Part shown: positions 1-9,759 of the stretch, piece after piece
Numbering within the stretch: position 1 is the stretch's first letter
Layout: every line of letters starts with the position of its first letter
Assembly: GCA_944321365.1 (NCBI GenBank)
Contig: CALULA010000004.1
Location: forward strand, 1-42,906
Length of the DNA stretch: 42,906 bases
Direction: 5' to 3'
Source: an uncultured Paraprevotella sp.
GTDB lineage: Bacteria > Bacteroidota > Bacteroidia > Bacteroidales > Bacteroidaceae
Position numbers and translations under genes: made by a program
The notes under the pieces: model-generated
Told to the model about the DNA's origin: nothing
Database searches by the model: none
What the model saw: only the letters and a program-made list of their open reading frames with translations

Positions 1-88
1 CCCCGCCTTCCCGCATGCCGCCTCTTCGCGGGCTTCCGTCATCCTTCAGCCATCCTTCAGCCTTCAACGTGCTGTCGATGAGTGTGTT

Positions 89-122
89 ATCCTTCATCCT
101 GAAAGATGAAGGATGTTTTTTA
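89..122 (+). terminator. Rho-independent terminator of an off-window plus-strand gene
   Basis: A perfect 10-bp stem (89-98 with 105-114, arms ATCCTTCATC / GATGAAGGAT) with a 6-nt loop is followed by a T run at 116-122. The T run is on the plus strand, so it would end a transcript entering from the left of the window. The sequence just upstream (about 40-65) carries a short direct repeat of CATCCTTCAGC. No gene is visible in 1-225. Confidence 0.8.
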
Positions 123-225
123 AAAACTCCTGTGGGGAGGAGATGGAGTGTTTTTTGAATGGGGCAGCAGACGAATGATGGTGTCTACTGAGCATTCACT
201 ATTGTCTGTTCTGGAACATAATCCT

Positions 226-1510
226 TTATTGTTCACCACGGATAAACATCTGCTCGTAGTTGATGACAAGGCGTTTGAATGATGAGACAAAGTCTGTTCC
301 CAACGAACCTGAAAATAGCGGGCCGTTGATGGAGTCTTTCAGTACTTCTGTTTGATGAAGTGTGACAGGTTGTCCAGAGCAACTAAAACGGAACTTGGGC
401 AATGTCACGACTTTTGCGTATGATACACCGCCAAATCCGCCATAGCGGCTTTGATGTTCTGTCAGTTCTGACACGGCTTCGGGGAATATCCGTGCAAATG
501 CATTTCCCAAGCGTGACTTTGCATTACCTGTATCAAACACGATGTCGAAAGGTTTCCCATCGTATTCGATGCGTATCTGGGGCGTGTTGCCGGAAAGAAA
601 CATGTTGGACTCTCCGTCTGATATCCGGTATGGGAAGATAAATGAACGGGATGCATTGTCGATGATGATCTCCTTGACGTCCCGGATGAAGTGATAGCCC
701 AGTACGCCGTCGAACGTGAAGATGGAATCTACTTCTTGGTCTGGCGGGGCCACCATGAATATGGGGTTGTGATAGATAATCTCACCGACTTGCAGGGAGT
801 CTGCCGTCGCCAGTTTTACAAAACCTATCTCTGCTCCTAAAACCGGAATGGAGTCGGACAGTATTTTTAGGCCGACCTCTTTGGCGTACTTCTCAGAGAC
901 GAAGTTGCCGAAAGAACATCCCGTATCGAACACATAGTCCTTTGTGATTCCGTTTACTATAACCGGAATATGAAAGTGATACCCGCGTCCGGCCGAGTCA
1001 CATTTCAGGGGGGACCGTGATGTCGCGATCAGGCCTTTCCATGTAAGGGGCAGGGGTATCGGCCAGGGCCTTGCCTATACGCTCTATAAAGAAATAGGAG
1101 AAAATGGATTCAAAGGGGGCCACATCCTTGAACTTGTTTACCAATTCCTCCCCGGCCTTTCCCGCTTGTGCATACCGTCCTAAATTCAACAGGGTCATCG
1201 CACGCAGTGAGGCCATTGCGGTTGCCGCATCGCCCAGCTCTTCCTGATGGTGCAGGCACAGGCTGTCCAATGCCGTTGCGGCACTTTCCAGACGGTTGAA
1301 GCCGCAGCCTAATTGTGCTTCGGCCACCAGTCTGAGCATCTTGACGCGGACCGAATCTTTTAGTGCCGGGTATTGGGCTTTTAATCGGAACAAATCACCG
1401 CTGTTCAGGATTTCTGCCAGTCTGGCATCTGCTATTGTTTGTGAACAGATATGATTGCATCCTAATATAAGTGAGATAAAAAAGACTGATAATTTCAAAT
1501 AGTATCTCAT
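226..1510 (-). pseudogene. Frameshifted secreted retropepsin-like aspartyl protease
   Basis: Two reading frames on the minus strand join into one protein. The upstream frame starts at ATG 1508-1510 with a signal peptide (MRYYLKLSVFFISLILG...), followed by about 140 helical, TPR-like residues, and ends at a stop at 998-1000. The downstream frame supplies a retroviral-type aspartyl protease region (Asp_protease_2-like) with two D-T-G motifs, FDTGCSFG and FDTGNAKS, about 120 residues apart. The frame changes at a run of six C on the minus strand (plus-strand G run 1008-1013). Removing one C gives the continuous reading ...DITVPLKCDSAGRGYHFHIPV... into the first DTG. The intact product would be about 427 residues, periplasmic or secreted, as is common in Bacteroides. 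The downstream frame has no ATG near its beginning, so it is not an independent gene. It could be a true pseudogene, a sequencing error in the homopolymer, or slippage. Confidence 0.8.
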
Positions 1511-1984
1511 AAGAATCGTATGTGTAAAATCAAAAGCGAAATAAGTATTAAAGTGTTGCGGATTCATGCCCGCAAGATTGTTTGTCTTACAAGGAAGAAC
1601 TGATTCTAAAGTTAATTGAATTTGCGAAAGATGCGCGATACAACGCACATAAAATATGTTAAAGACGACTTTGAGGTTTCTCTTCTTCATCGCATTTTTG
1701 CCTGAAAATCGGACTCCGAGACTATGGTGCTCATCGCTTAAGGGACTTGCACGGCAGTGGGGGATTTACGTTGCTGCGGATTTCCTTTTTGGGCGATGGG
1801 ATTACGGGTGCCTTTCGTTGAAAGGAGGTAAAATCGGTGGGGATGCCTGTCGATGTGGCACGTAATAAGAGTATGTGATTTGTGTCAGCATCATCGTAAC
1901 ATCCATTTGTGCGCTTTGTTTTTGCTTCTAAACAGGTCTGTTGTGATAGAATTTCTTTTTTAGTCTCTTTTTTCTTTTGATTTA
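1511..1984. other. Intergenic stretch without a recognisable gene
   Basis: This stretch of about 470 bp lies between the divergent protease gene and the leucine operon. Short open frames on both strands show no family features. No clear TAnnTTTG promoter for the protease gene was found. Nothing else is supported here. Confidence 0.5.
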
Positions 1985-2016
1985 TTTGTGCTTTTGTTCT
2001 AAAACTTCTATCTTTG
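1985..2016 (+). promoter_or_regulatory. Leucine operon promoter (Bacteroidetes -33/-7 type)
   Basis: TTTG at 1985-1988 and TATCTTTG at 2009-2016 are separated by 20 bp. This matches the Bacteroidetes primary-sigma consensus TTTG-N19-21-TAnnTTTG fully. Transcription would start near 2022, about 22 nt before the leader peptide start codon. Confidence 0.85.
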
Positions 2017-2043
2017 TACCCGTTAAACAAAAGAAAGAGAAAA

Positions 2044-2124
2044 ATGATGAGTATTGCAACAATATTGCTGGCCATTTTGGGTATTCGACTGCGTGGGGTA
2101 GTGGAAAGTGTGGTCTGTGCATGA
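2044..2124 (+). CDS. leuL: Branched-chain amino acid leader peptide of the leu operon
   Basis: This 26-codon frame is too short for routine gene calling. It starts ATGATGAGT right after the leu promoter and stops with TGA at 2122-2124. Twelve of 26 residues are Ile (4), Leu (4) or Val (4): it begins MMSIATILLAILGIRLR and ends with two Val-Val pairs. A purine-rich stretch (AAAGAAAGAGAAA) precedes the start. It ends 20 nt before an intrinsic terminator, and leuA follows. This arrangement is that of a classical attenuation leader, as in enterobacterial leu and ilv operons: ribosome stalling at Ile/Leu codons would leave the segment around 2103-2110 free to pair with the terminator region, while a ribosome reaching the stop codon would cover it. 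The symbol is by analogy only. The peptide itself probably has no function beyond being translated. Confidence 0.8.
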   Translation: MMSIATILLAILGIRLRGVVESVVCA

Positions 2125-2144
2125 ATTGTTGTGTGATATAATTG

Positions 2145-2186
2145 AAGCCTTTCCCACTTTCCCGGTGTGAAAGGCTTTTGTTTTAT
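2145..2186 (+). terminator. Attenuator terminator upstream of leuA
   Basis: A 9-bp perfect stem (AAGCCTTTC 2145-2153 with GAAAGGCTT 2169-2177) is followed by a T-rich tract (TTTTGTTTTA, ending about 2186), between the leader peptide and leuA. A competing pairing is visible: GGAAAGTG at 2103-2110, inside the leader reading frame, is perfectly complementary to CACTTTCC at 2155-2162 in the terminator loop. The first six of these bases can instead pair with CTTTCC at 2149-2154, which invades the terminator stem. This is the expected antiterminator, though the folding was judged by eye only. Confidence 0.8.
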
Positions 2187-2210
2187 TGGATATTAATGAA
2201 CATAAAGAAT

Positions 2211-3713
2211 ATGAGTGACAGATTATTTATTTTTGATACGACATTAAGGGATGGTGAGCAAGTGCCCGGATGTCAGTTGAATACAGTAGAGAAGATCCAA
2301 GTAGCCCGTCAGCTTGAAGCTTTGGGGGTGGATGTGATAGAGGCGGGATTCCCGATTTCCAGTCCAGGTGATTTTAATTCCGTAATAGAAATTTCAAAGG
2401 CCGTCACGTGGCCTACGATATGTGCTTTGACCCGTGCGGTGGAAAAAGATATAGATGTAGCAGCTGAAGCTTTGCAGGCGGCAAAGCATAAACGCATTCA
2501 TACCGGAATAGGAACATCCGATTCGCACATCAGGTACAAGTTCAACTCCACGCGTGAAGAGATTATCGAACGTGCGGTGGCGGCCGTAAAATATGCAAAG
2601 AGGTATGTGGAGGACGTGGAGTTTTATGCTGAGGATGCCGGACGGACGGAAAATGAATACCTTGCAAGAGTGGTGGAAGCCGTGGTAAAGGCCGGGGCCA
2701 CTGTGGTCAACATCCCCGACACAACGGGTTATTGTCTACCCCAGGAATACGGTGAGAAGATTAAGTATCTGATGGAGCATGTGGACGGACTGTCGGCCGG
2801 TAAGGCGATTCTGTCCACCCATTGCCACAACGACTTGGGCATGGCTACAGCCAATACGATTGCGGGCGTCATGAACGGGGCACGGCAGGCCGAAGTGACC
2901 ATCAACGGCATCGGAGAACGGGCCGGGAACACCTCGCTGGAGGAGGTGGCCATGATTCTGCGGTGTCACAAGGGCATCGGCATTGACACGAACATCAACA
3001 CGCAGAAGATCTATCCGACGAGCCGCATGGTATCCAGCCTGATGAACATGCCCGTTCAGCCGAACAAGGCCATCGTGGGACGCAATGCCTTTGCCCATTC
3101 CAGCGGTATTCATCAGGACGGTGTGCTGAAGAACGTGCAGACCTATGAGATTATAGACCCCAAGGACGTGGGCATCGACGACAATGCCATCGTGCTGACG
3201 GCACGCAGCGGACGTGCCGCACTGAAACACCGCCTGAGCGTACTGGGCGTGGAGATGAGCGGTGAACGTCTGGATGCTACTTATCAGGAATTCCTGAAGT
3301 TGGCCGACAAGAAGAAAGAGGTGAACGATGATGACATTTTGATGTTGGCCGGTGCAGACCGTGCGGCAGCTCATGCCGTCAAGCTCGATTATCTGCAAGT
3401 GACTACAGGGTTAGGGGTGCGCTCTGTAGCCTGCATAGGTTTGGACATTGCCGGTGAGAAGTTTGAGGCTTCGGCCAGTGGCAATGGCCCGGTGGATGCG
3501 GCTATCAAGGCCCTCAAGAACATCATCAAACGTCAGATGGTGTTGAAAGAGTTCACTATTCAGGCCATCAGCAAAGGGTCGGACGATGTAGGTAAGGTGC
3601 ACATGCAAGTGGAATACGACGGACATGTCTATTACGGCTTCGGTGCCAATACGGATATTGTTACGGCATCGGCAGAGGCGTATATAGATTGTATAAACAA
3701 GTTTAAGAAGTAA
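2211..3713 (+). CDS. leuA: 2-isopropylmalate synthase
   Basis: Condenses acetyl-CoA with 2-oxoisovalerate, the first committed step of leucine synthesis, in the cytoplasm. The HMGL-like catalytic barrel begins with the metal and substrate motif DTTLRDGEQ (residues 9-17) and carries H-x-H-N-D at 204-208 for the divalent metal. [14 protein letters not shown] is the usual second signature. The C-terminal third (from about residue 365) is the LeuA regulatory domain that normally gives leucine feedback inhibition. Length 500, as usual. I chose ATG 2211 (MSDRLF...); an in-frame ATG at 2196 is an alternative. A TTG at 2142 lies inside the attenuator stem and is not a start. First gene of leuA-leuC-leuD-synthase-leuB; leuC follows after 18 nt. 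Confidence 0.96.
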   Translation: MSDRLFIFDTTLRDGEQVPGCQLNTVEKIQVARQLEALGVDVIEAGFPISSPGDFNSVIEISKAVTWPTICALTRAVEKDIDVAAEALQAAKHKRIHTGIGTSDSHIRYKFNSTREEIIERAVAAVKYAKRYVEDVEFYAEDAGRTENEYLARVVEAVVKAGATVVNIPDTTGYCLPQEYGEKIKYLMEHVDGLSAGKAILSTHCHNDLGMATANTIAGVMNGARQAEVTINGIGERAGNTSLEEVAMILRCHKGIGIDTNINTQKIYPTSRMVSSLMNMPVQPNKAIVGRNAFAHSSGIHQDGVLKNVQTYEIIDPKDVGIDDNAIVLTARSGRAALKHRLSVLGVEMSGERLDATYQEFLKLADKKKEVNDDDILMLAGADRAAAHAVKLDYLQVTTGLGVRSVACIGLDIAGEKFEASASGNGPVDAAIKALKNIIKRQMVLKEFTIQAISKGSDDVGKVHMQVEYDGHVYYGFGANTDIVTASAEAYIDCINKFKK

Positions 3714-3731
3714 TATATTCAAGAAAAAGCA

Positions 3732-5129
3732 ATGGCAAATACTTTGTTTGACAAGATTTGGGACAAGCACGTGGTGCAATATGTGGAAGATGGTCCGCAA
3801 CAATTGTATATCGACAGGCTTTATTGCCATGAAGTGACCAGTCCGCAGGCTTTCGCCGACATGCGTGCCCGTGGTTTGAAATGTTTTCGTCCGGACCATA
3901 TTTATTGTATGCCGGACCATAATACCCCGACTCACGATCAGGACAAACCTATCGAAGACCCTGTGAGCAGAACACAGGTGGACACATTGGCCAAGAATGC
4001 CGCCGACTTCGGACTGACACACTTCGGGATGATGAATCCCAAGAACGGCATTATTCATGTAGTAGGTCCGGAGCGGGGATTGTCGCTTCCGGGTATGACG
4101 ATTGTCTGCGGTGATTCCCATACCTCTACTCATGGTGCGGTGGGAGCCGTGGCTTTCGGTATCGGTACGTCGGAAGTGGAGATGGTGATGGCCTCGCAGT
4201 GCATCCTGCAACAGAAGCCTAAATCTATGCGTATTAATATCAACGGTGAATTGGGGAAAGGAGTGACGGCCAAGGATGTGGCCTTGTTCCTGATGTCCCG
4301 TCTGACGACTTCCGGTGCCACGGGCTATTTTGTGGAATATGCCGGTTCAGTGGTGCGTAGTCTTTCGATGGAAGGCCGTCTGACGCTGTGCAACCTTTCC
4401 ATTGAGATGGGGGCCCGCGGCGGTTTCATAGCTCCGGATGAGGTGACTTTTGCATACCTCAAAGGGCGGGAGTATGCTCCCAAAGGCGAAGAGTGGGATA
4501 AGGCTGTGGCTTATTGGAAAACGCTGAACAGCGGGCCGGATGCCGTGTTTGACAAAGAACTGACATTTGATGCGTCCGAGATAGAGCCGCGCATCACCTA
4601 TGGTACGAATCCCGGTATGGGCATTGGCATTACGGAAAACATACCGGCCATAGACACTGTTCCGGAGGCCGGTCGTGCTTCTTATCTGAAATCGCTGGGC
4701 TATATGGGCTTCCAGCCGGGTGAATGTCTGCTGGGCAAACCGGTGGACTATGTATTCCTCGGTGCCTGTACGAATGGCCGTATTGAGGACTTCCGGGCCT
4801 TTGCCTCCATCGTGAAGGGCCGCAAGAAAGCGGATCATGTTGTGGCATGGCTTGTACCAGGGTCGTGGATGGTGGCCGATCAGATTAAGGCCGAAGGGCT
4901 GGACAAGGTGTTGGAGGACGCCGGTTTTACCCTCCGTCAGCCCGGTTGTTCAGCTTGTCTGGCGATGAATGACGACAAGATTCCGGCAGGAAAATTGTCT
5001 GTCTCCACCTCCAACCGGAATTTTGAGGGCCGTCAGGGTCCGGGGGCACGGACGATACTGGCCAGCCCGTTGGTGGCTGCCGCAGCCGCTGTGGCAGGAG
5101 TGATAACCGATCCGCGTACATTAATGTAA
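3732..5129 (+). CDS. leuC: 3-isopropylmalate dehydratase, large subunit
   Basis: Large subunit of the aconitase-family isomerase that converts 2- to 3-isopropylmalate together with LeuD. The sequence shows [10 protein letters not shown] near residue 127 and the three cysteines expected to hold the [4Fe-4S] cluster: C346 in GACTNGR and C406/C409 in GCSACLAMN. The 465-residue length is normal. ATG 3732 is preceded by AAGAAAAAG. If the neighbouring synthase makes citramalate, the same LeuCD enzyme would also isomerise citramalate to erythro-3-methylmalate. It lies 18 nt after leuA and 10 nt before leuD, so it is co-transcribed and shares the attenuator. Confidence 0.96.
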   Translation: MANTLFDKIWDKHVVQYVEDGPQQLYIDRLYCHEVTSPQAFADMRARGLKCFRPDHIYCMPDHNTPTHDQDKPIEDPVSRTQVDTLAKNAADFGLTHFGMMNPKNGIIHVVGPERGLSLPGMTIVCGDSHTSTHGAVGAVAFGIGTSEVEMVMASQCILQQKPKSMRININGELGKGVTAKDVALFLMSRLTTSGATGYFVEYAGSVVRSLSMEGRLTLCNLSIEMGARGGFIAPDEVTFAYLKGREYAPKGEEWDKAVAYWKTLNSGPDAVFDKELTFDASEIEPRITYGTNPGMGIGITENIPAIDTVPEAGRASYLKSLGYMGFQPGECLLGKPVDYVFLGACTNGRIEDFRAFASIVKGRKKADHVVAWLVPGSWMVADQIKAEGLDKVLEDAGFTLRQPGCSACLAMNDDKIPAGKLSVSTSNRNFEGRQGPGARTILASPLVAAAAAVAGVITDPRTLM

Positions 5130-5139
5130 ATTCCATCTT

Positions 5140-5739
5140 ATGAAAAAGAAGTTTAATATCATTACCAGTACATGCGTTCCCCTTCCTTTGGAGAATGTAG
5201 ACACCGACCAGATTATCCCAGCCCGCTTCTTGAAAGCGACGACGCGGGAGGAAAGTTTTTTCGGAGAAAACCTGTTCCGCGACTGGCGTTACAATGCCGA
5301 CGGAACGTTGAACAAGGATTTTGTCCTCAACGATCCGACCTATGGCGGAGAAATACTTGTTGCCGGAAAGAACTTCGGCAGCGGTTCCAGCCGTGAGCAT
5401 GCGGCCTGGGCTATAGCAGGCTATGGCTTTCGGGTGGTCATCAGCAGCTTTTTCGCAGACATTCATAAGAACAATGAGCTGAACAATTTCGTGTTGCCGG
5501 TAGTGGTCAGTGAGGAGTTTCTGGCAGAGCTGTTTGCTTCCATCAAAGCCGATCCCAAGACGTTGGTGGAAGTAGACCTGCCTAATCAGACAGTGACCAA
5601 CAAGGCAACCGGACGAAGTGAGCGTTTCGAGATTAACGGTTATAAGAAATATTGTTTGATGAATGCCCTTGACGACATCGATTTCCTGTTGGAGAACAAG
5701 GACAAGATAGAAGACTGGGAACGTAAGAATGCCTGTTAA
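5140..5739 (+). CDS. leuD: 3-isopropylmalate dehydratase, small subunit
   Basis: Small 'swivel' subunit of isopropylmalate isomerase, partner of LeuC. Recognised by VDTDQIIPARFLK near the N-terminus and the substrate-loop motif GSGSSREHAAWA in the middle. Length 199 is typical of bacterial LeuD. The start follows the leuC stop by only 10 nt and the next gene follows after 12 nt, consistent with one transcript. No oddity seen. Confidence 0.96.
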   Translation: MKKKFNIITSTCVPLPLENVDTDQIIPARFLKATTREESFFGENLFRDWRYNADGTLNKDFVLNDPTYGGEILVAGKNFGSGSSREHAAWAIAGYGFRVVISSFFADIHKNNELNNFVLPVVVSEEFLAELFASIKADPKTLVEVDLPNQTVTNKATGRSERFEINGYKKYCLMNALDDIDFLLENKDKIEDWERKNAC

Positions 5740-5751
5740 AGCCGATAAAAG

Positions 5752-7335
5752 ATGAACGCAAATCCCGTGAAGATAGAGATCATGGACACGACGCTGCGCG
5801 ACGGCGAGCAGACCAGCGGCGTGAGTTTCGTGCCTCATGAGAAGCTGATGATAGCCCGTGCGTTATTGCAGGATCTGAACGTGGACCGCATAGAGGTGGC
5901 TTCTGCCCGCGTCTCCGACGGAGAGATGGATGCCGTGCGGAGCATCTGTCAGTGGGCGCGTCAGACAGGTCGGATTCATCGTGTGGAAGTGCTGGGCTTT
6001 GTGGACGGCCATATCTCGCTCGACTGGATAAACAGTTGTGGGTGCAAAAATATCAATTTGTTGTGTAAGGGCTCGGAGAATCATTGCACGAATCAGCTGA
6101 AGAAGACGTTGGAGCAACACGTGGCCGACATCCGGCAGTCCTTGGCTTACGCCGAAGAGCTGGGCATTGATGTGAATATCTATTTGGAGGATTGGAGCAA
6201 CGGCATGAAGCATTCGCCGGATTATGTGTTTGCTTTGATGGATGCCCTGAAGGGTGAGCGCGTCCGCCGTTTCATGTTGCCCGATACGTTAGGTATTCTG
6301 AATCCGTTGGACTTGTTGGGTTACATGCGCAAGATGGTAAAGCGCTACCCGGAACTGCATTTTGACTTCCATGCCCACAACGATTATGATCTGGCTATTT
6401 CCAATGTATTGGCTGCTGTATTGGGTGGATGTCGTGGCATTCATACCTCGGTCAACGGATTGGGTGAAAGAGCGGGTAACGCGCCGCTGGCCAGTGTGCA
6501 GGCCATCCTGAAGGACCAGTTCAATGCACAGACCAGCATAGATGAAAGCCGGCTGAATGACGTCAGCAGGATGGTGGAGAGCTATTCCGGCATTCCCATT
6601 CCGCCCAACCGTCCGATTACGGGCGAGAGTGTGTTCACACAGGTGGCCGGTGTGCATGCCGACGGTGATAACAAAGCCAATCTGTATTGTAATGATCTGC
6701 TGCCGGAACGTTTCGGACGTAAACGCGAGTACGCTTTAGGAAAGAACAGCGGGAAAGCCAACATCCTGAAGAACCTGGAAGAACTGGGACTGGAGTTGTC
6801 GCCGGAGCAGACACGGAAAGTCACGGACCGTATCATCGAACTGGGTGATAAAAAGGAAATCGTGACGCAGGAAGACTTACCCTACATCGTTTCCGACGTG
6901 CTGAAGCATGAAGCTTTGGAAGAACATGTCAAACTGCTCAGCTATGTGGTCACGACAGCCTACGGCCTGAAGCCCATGGCTTCCGTGCGGTTGTCTGTCA
7001 ACGGACGGGCGTATGAGGAAAACGCCTCCGGCGACGGACAGTTCGATGCCTTCATGCGGGCGGCCCGTCATATTTATAAGTATAAGCTTTCGCGCAAGTT
7101 CCCTTGGCTGGCCAACTATAGTGTCAGCATTCCGCCCGGCGGACGTACGGACGCATTGGTACAGACGGTCATCACGTGGAATTGGAACGACAAGGTGTAC
7201 CGTACGCGTGGACTGGACGCCGACCAGACGGAAGCGGCCATCAAGGCGACGGTGAAGATGCTGAATCTCATAGAGCGTGATTATGTGAGAACAGAGAATA
7301 CAGAACAAGAAAACAAACAAAAGACAAACGAATAA
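5752..7335 (+). CDS. Second LeuA-family synthase, probably (R)-citramalate synthase
   Basis: A 527-residue member of the isopropylmalate/homocitrate/citramalate synthase family. It has [12 protein letters not shown] (residues 12-23), H207-A-H209-N-D metal motif, [15 protein letters not shown], and a C-terminal LeuA-type allosteric domain from about residue 390. It is clearly different from the true LeuA at the head of the operon: TSGVSF replaces the VPGCQL that follows DGEQ there. The insertion between leuD and leuB suggests that its product is processed by LeuCD and LeuB. The reasonable inference is citramalate synthase (CimA), condensing pyruvate and acetyl-CoA to start a threonine-independent route to 2-oxobutyrate and isoleucine. 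Substrate choice cannot be proven by reading; a second isopropylmalate synthase or homocitrate synthase-like role remains possible, so no symbol is given. Confidence 0.75.
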   Translation: MNANPVKIEIMDTTLRDGEQTSGVSFVPHEKLMIARALLQDLNVDRIEVASARVSDGEMDAVRSICQWARQTGRIHRVEVLGFVDGHISLDWINSCGCKNINLLCKGSENHCTNQLKKTLEQHVADIRQSLAYAEELGIDVNIYLEDWSNGMKHSPDYVFALMDALKGERVRRFMLPDTLGILNPLDLLGYMRKMVKRYPELHFDFHAHNDYDLAISNVLAAVLGGCRGIHTSVNGLGERAGNAPLASVQAILKDQFNAQTSIDESRLNDVSRMVESYSGIPIPPNRPITGESVFTQVAGVHADGDNKANLYCNDLLPERFGRKREYALGKNSGKANILKNLEELGLELSPEQTRKVTDRIIELGDKKEIVTQEDLPYIVSDVLKHEALEEHVKLLSYVVTTAYGLKPMASVRLSVNGRAYEENASGDGQFDAFMRAARHIYKYKLSRKFPWLANYSVSIPPGGRTDALVQTVITWNWNDKVYRTRGLDADQTEAAIKATVKMLNLIERDYVRTENTEQENKQKTNE

Positions 7336-7337
7336 TT

Positions 7338-8399
7338 ATGGATTTGAAAATTGCCGTATTGCCTGGTGATGGCATAGGCCCTGAGATTTCAGAACAAGGA
7401 GTGGCTGTGATGAACGCAGTGTGCGAGAAGTTCGGCCACAAGGTAAGTTATCAATATGCCCTGTGTGGGGCGGAAGCCATAGACAAGGTGGGCGATCCGT
7501 TCCCCGAAGAAACGTTCAAAGTATGTATGGAGGCTGATGCGGTGCTCTTTTCTGCCGTGGGAGATCCGCGCTTCGACAATGATCCCACGGCCAAGGTGCG
7601 TCCGGAACAGGGACTGCTGGCCATGCGTAAGAAACTGGGGCTGTTTGCCAACATCCGTCCGGTGGAGACATTCGACTGCTTGATTCACAAGTCGCCCCTG
7701 AAAGACGAACTGGTGCGTGGCGCGGACTTTATCTGTATCCGTGAACTGACGGGCGGTATGTATTTCGGAGAGAAGTATCAGGACAACGATAAGGCTTACG
7801 ATACCAATGCCTATACTCGCCCTGAAATCGAACGTATTCTGAAAGTGGCTTTTGAATATGCCATGCGTCGCCGTAAACATCTCACCGTGGTAGACAAAGC
7901 GAATGTGCTGGCGTCGAGCCGGCTGTGGCGTCAGGTGGCTAAAGAGATGGCTGTGCAGTATCCGGAAGTGGAGACGGACTACATGTTTGTAGACAACGCC
8001 GCCATGCGCATGATTCAAGACCCGCGCTTCTTCGATGTGATGGTGACGGAGAATACTTTTGGCGACATACTGACCGACGAAGGATCCTGCATCACCGGGT
8101 CCATGGGCTTGTTGCCTTCGGCCTCTACGGGTGAGCACACACCGGTGTTTGAACCGATTCACGGGTCATGGCCGCAGGCCAAAGGGCTGAATATAGCCAA
8201 TCCTTTGGCACAGATACTCTCTGTGGCCATGCTGTTCGAGTATTTCAACCTGAAGGAGGAGGGAGCACTTATCCGTAAGGCCGTCAATGCATCGTTGGAT
8301 GCCAACGTGCGCACACCGGAAATCCAGGTGGAGGGCGGTGCGCGTTATGGCACCATCCAGGTGGGCCAGTGGATTGTGGACTACATCAAGAAAGCCTGA
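7338..8399 (+). CDS. leuB: 3-isopropylmalate dehydrogenase
   Basis: Oxidatively decarboxylates 3-isopropylmalate to 2-oxoisocaproate with NAD+. The isocitrate/isopropylmalate dehydrogenase fold is seen from [10 protein letters not shown] near the N-terminus, the substrate arginines in [16 protein letters not shown], the catalytic lysine in TVVDKANVL, the metal aspartates in [12 protein letters not shown], and the NAD-binding EPIHGSWP. Length 353 is normal. The start codon lies 2 nt after the preceding stop, implying translational coupling. With a citramalate synthase next door it may also oxidise 3-methylmalate to 2-oxobutyrate. Last gene of the operon; a strong terminator follows within 22 nt. 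Confidence 0.96.
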   Translation: MDLKIAVLPGDGIGPEISEQGVAVMNAVCEKFGHKVSYQYALCGAEAIDKVGDPFPEETFKVCMEADAVLFSAVGDPRFDNDPTAKVRPEQGLLAMRKKLGLFANIRPVETFDCLIHKSPLKDELVRGADFICIRELTGGMYFGEKYQDNDKAYDTNAYTRPEIERILKVAFEYAMRRRKHLTVVDKANVLASSRLWRQVAKEMAVQYPEVETDYMFVDNAAMRMIQDPRFFDVMVTENTFGDILTDEGSCITGSMGLLPSASTGEHTPVFEPIHGSWPQAKGLNIANPLAQILSVAMLFEYFNLKEEGALIRKAVNASLDANVRTPEIQVEGGARYGTIQVGQWIVDYIKKA

Positions 8400-8420
8400 G
8401 GGCATTATTGTGGCTCGTTG

Positions 8421-8466
8421 ACGGTCTCCGGAAGCTATGACGACTTCCGGAGACCGTTGCTTTTTT
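8421..8466 (+). terminator. Terminator of the leucine operon
   Basis: Perfect 14-bp GC-rich stem (8421-8434 with 8444-8457), 9-nt loop, and a T run at 8461-8466, 22 nt after the leuB stop. Confidence 0.92.
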
Positions 8467-8524
8467 ATATTGCTCTTTCTTCGTGATAAAAAGTCATGAA
8501 TGAGAGAAGTGGCGGAGGTCGGCG

Positions 8525-8634
8525 GGAACTTTCTGCATTTCTTTGCGCATAAAAGGACGTCTCTTTCCGCAAAGAACGGTGAGACTTTCCGCAAGACCGT
8601 CTTGCGTTTCCTGCAGTGCGGCGGACGGTGTTTC
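8525..8634. repeat. 22-bp phased palindrome array A
   Basis: Five consecutive 22-bp segments start at 8525, 8547, 8569, 8591 and 8613. Their junctions read TTGC|GCAT, TTCC|GCAA, TTCC|GCAA and TCCT|GCAG, variants of a TTSCGSAA dyad, while the interiors differ. The array lies between the leu terminator and the promoter of the TPR gene, in a gap of about 350 bp with no gene. More GCAAG/GGACG motifs occur at 8730-8790 but out of register. It belongs to the same family as the arrays at 16.4, 23.5, 33.1 and 41.7 kb. Confidence 0.75.
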
Positions 8635-8820
8635 TGCCCGGAGCTGTTGGGCACCGGAGTGAAAAGGTGTGATGTTCTTGGTCGGGCGGGATGACTGAAG
8701 ACGTGGCGGCTGACGGACGGGCTGCACTCTGCAAGAACCTTTACGGGCATTTTGCGGACAGTTCAGTCCTGTTTCGGACGATTTTCACTGAAAAATGATG
8801 GCCGGATTCTTTTCTTTTCT

Positions 8821-8828
8821 TACATTTG
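8821..8828 (+). promoter_or_regulatory. -7 promoter element of the TPR gene
   Basis: TACATTTG matches TAnnTTTG exactly. No good TTTG is seen 19-21 bp upstream. Predicted start of transcription near 8835, 60 nt before the chosen start codon. Confidence 0.55.
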
Positions 8829-8894
8829 TAGGGTATGAATAGTGTTGACGAAGAAATAGCTTTGTATGCTTGTATGGATAAAAAAGAAAAGAAA

Positions 8895-9725
8895 ATGAAG
8901 AAGTTGGTTTGCATCTTATGTCTGTGCATCGCGACAGTGAGCGGATGGGCACAGACGGAAAGCACGTATAAGGAATATGTGCGTAAGGCTTTGGAGGCCA
9001 TGTCGACAGACAGTCTGACGGAGGCGGAGGCGTTGTTCCGCGAAGCCATGAAGGCAGAACCTGCACAGCGTTCCAATGCCATGATTTACTATCAGATAGG
9101 ACAGATGCAGGAGTATCGCGGAAAGTATGACAAGGCGTTGGAGAACTACACGTTGGGACTGAATATCGCCCCCCACGTCCTGCCCTTGCGCATGGCACGG
9201 GCCGGGCTGTATCTGCAGCTGGGCAATAAGGAAAAGGCACTGGCGGACTACAGTGAAGTGTTGTATTGGAAGGCTGATGTGCAGGAAGCGTTGTTCATGC
9301 GGGCTTATATTTATACTGATCAGCGTTTGTATAAAAAAGCCCGTGCGGACTATCAGGCCTTGTTGCAGATTAATCCGGCGCACGAGGAAGGGCGCATCGG
9401 ACTGGTGCTGTTGAATGAGAAAGACAACCGGCCTCGTGAAGCCATGGAGCAGATCAATGCCATGATCAGTGCCGCGCCCGACCATGCGGTCCTGTATGCC
9501 GTCCGGGCTGGACTGGAACAGACACGTAAGTTGTATGAGGCTGCAGAGGCCGATTTCACCAAGGCTATTTCATTGGATCCGGGAAACATAGATTATCTGC
9601 TTAACCGGGCTGCGCTCTATATCGAGACAAAACGTTCCAAGGAAGCCCGTGCCGATCTGGACAAGGCTATGGAATTGGGTGCCAATCCCGATGATGTGGC
9701 CTCGATGCGTCATGAATTGCGATGA
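8895..9725 (+). CDS. Secreted tetratricopeptide repeat protein
   Basis: A 276-residue protein with an N-terminal signal peptide (MKKLVCILCLCIATVSGWAQ, cleavage after GWAQ) and then TPR units almost to the end. Typical positions are seen in YYQIGQMQEYRGKYDKALENY, ARAGLYLQLGNKEKALADY, AYIYTDQRLYKKARADYQ, ADFTKAISLDPGN and NRAALYIETKRSKEARADL. TPR solenoids mediate protein contacts, here probably in the periplasm. I chose ATG 8895 because the signal peptide begins there and AAAAGAAAAGAAA precedes it; ATG 8874 and 8835 are in-frame alternatives. Single gene with its own promoter, convergent with purA. No specific partner can be named. Confidence 0.85.
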   Translation: MKKLVCILCLCIATVSGWAQTESTYKEYVRKALEAMSTDSLTEAEALFREAMKAEPAQRSNAMIYYQIGQMQEYRGKYDKALENYTLGLNIAPHVLPLRMARAGLYLQLGNKEKALADYSEVLYWKADVQEALFMRAYIYTDQRLYKKARADYQALLQINPAHEEGRIGLVLLNEKDNRPREAMEQINAMISAAPDHAVLYAVRAGLEQTRKLYEAAEADFTKAISLDPGNIDYLLNRAALYIETKRSKEARADLDKAMELGANPDDVASMRHELR

Positions 9726-9759
9726 GGCGGACCGGGAGACAGGATTGAGGCCATGAAGC

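Noticed and set aside
1731..2075. 114-codon minus-strand frame before leuA
   Set aside because: It runs antisense over the leu promoter and leader peptide and resembles no family.
2142..2210. Longer leuA starting at TTG 2142
   Set aside because: The codon lies beside the attenuator stem, and the extra residues have no LeuA homology.
8500..8694. Short plus-strand frame after the leu terminator
   Set aside because: It is composed of the repeat array itself; the translation is unlike any protein family.
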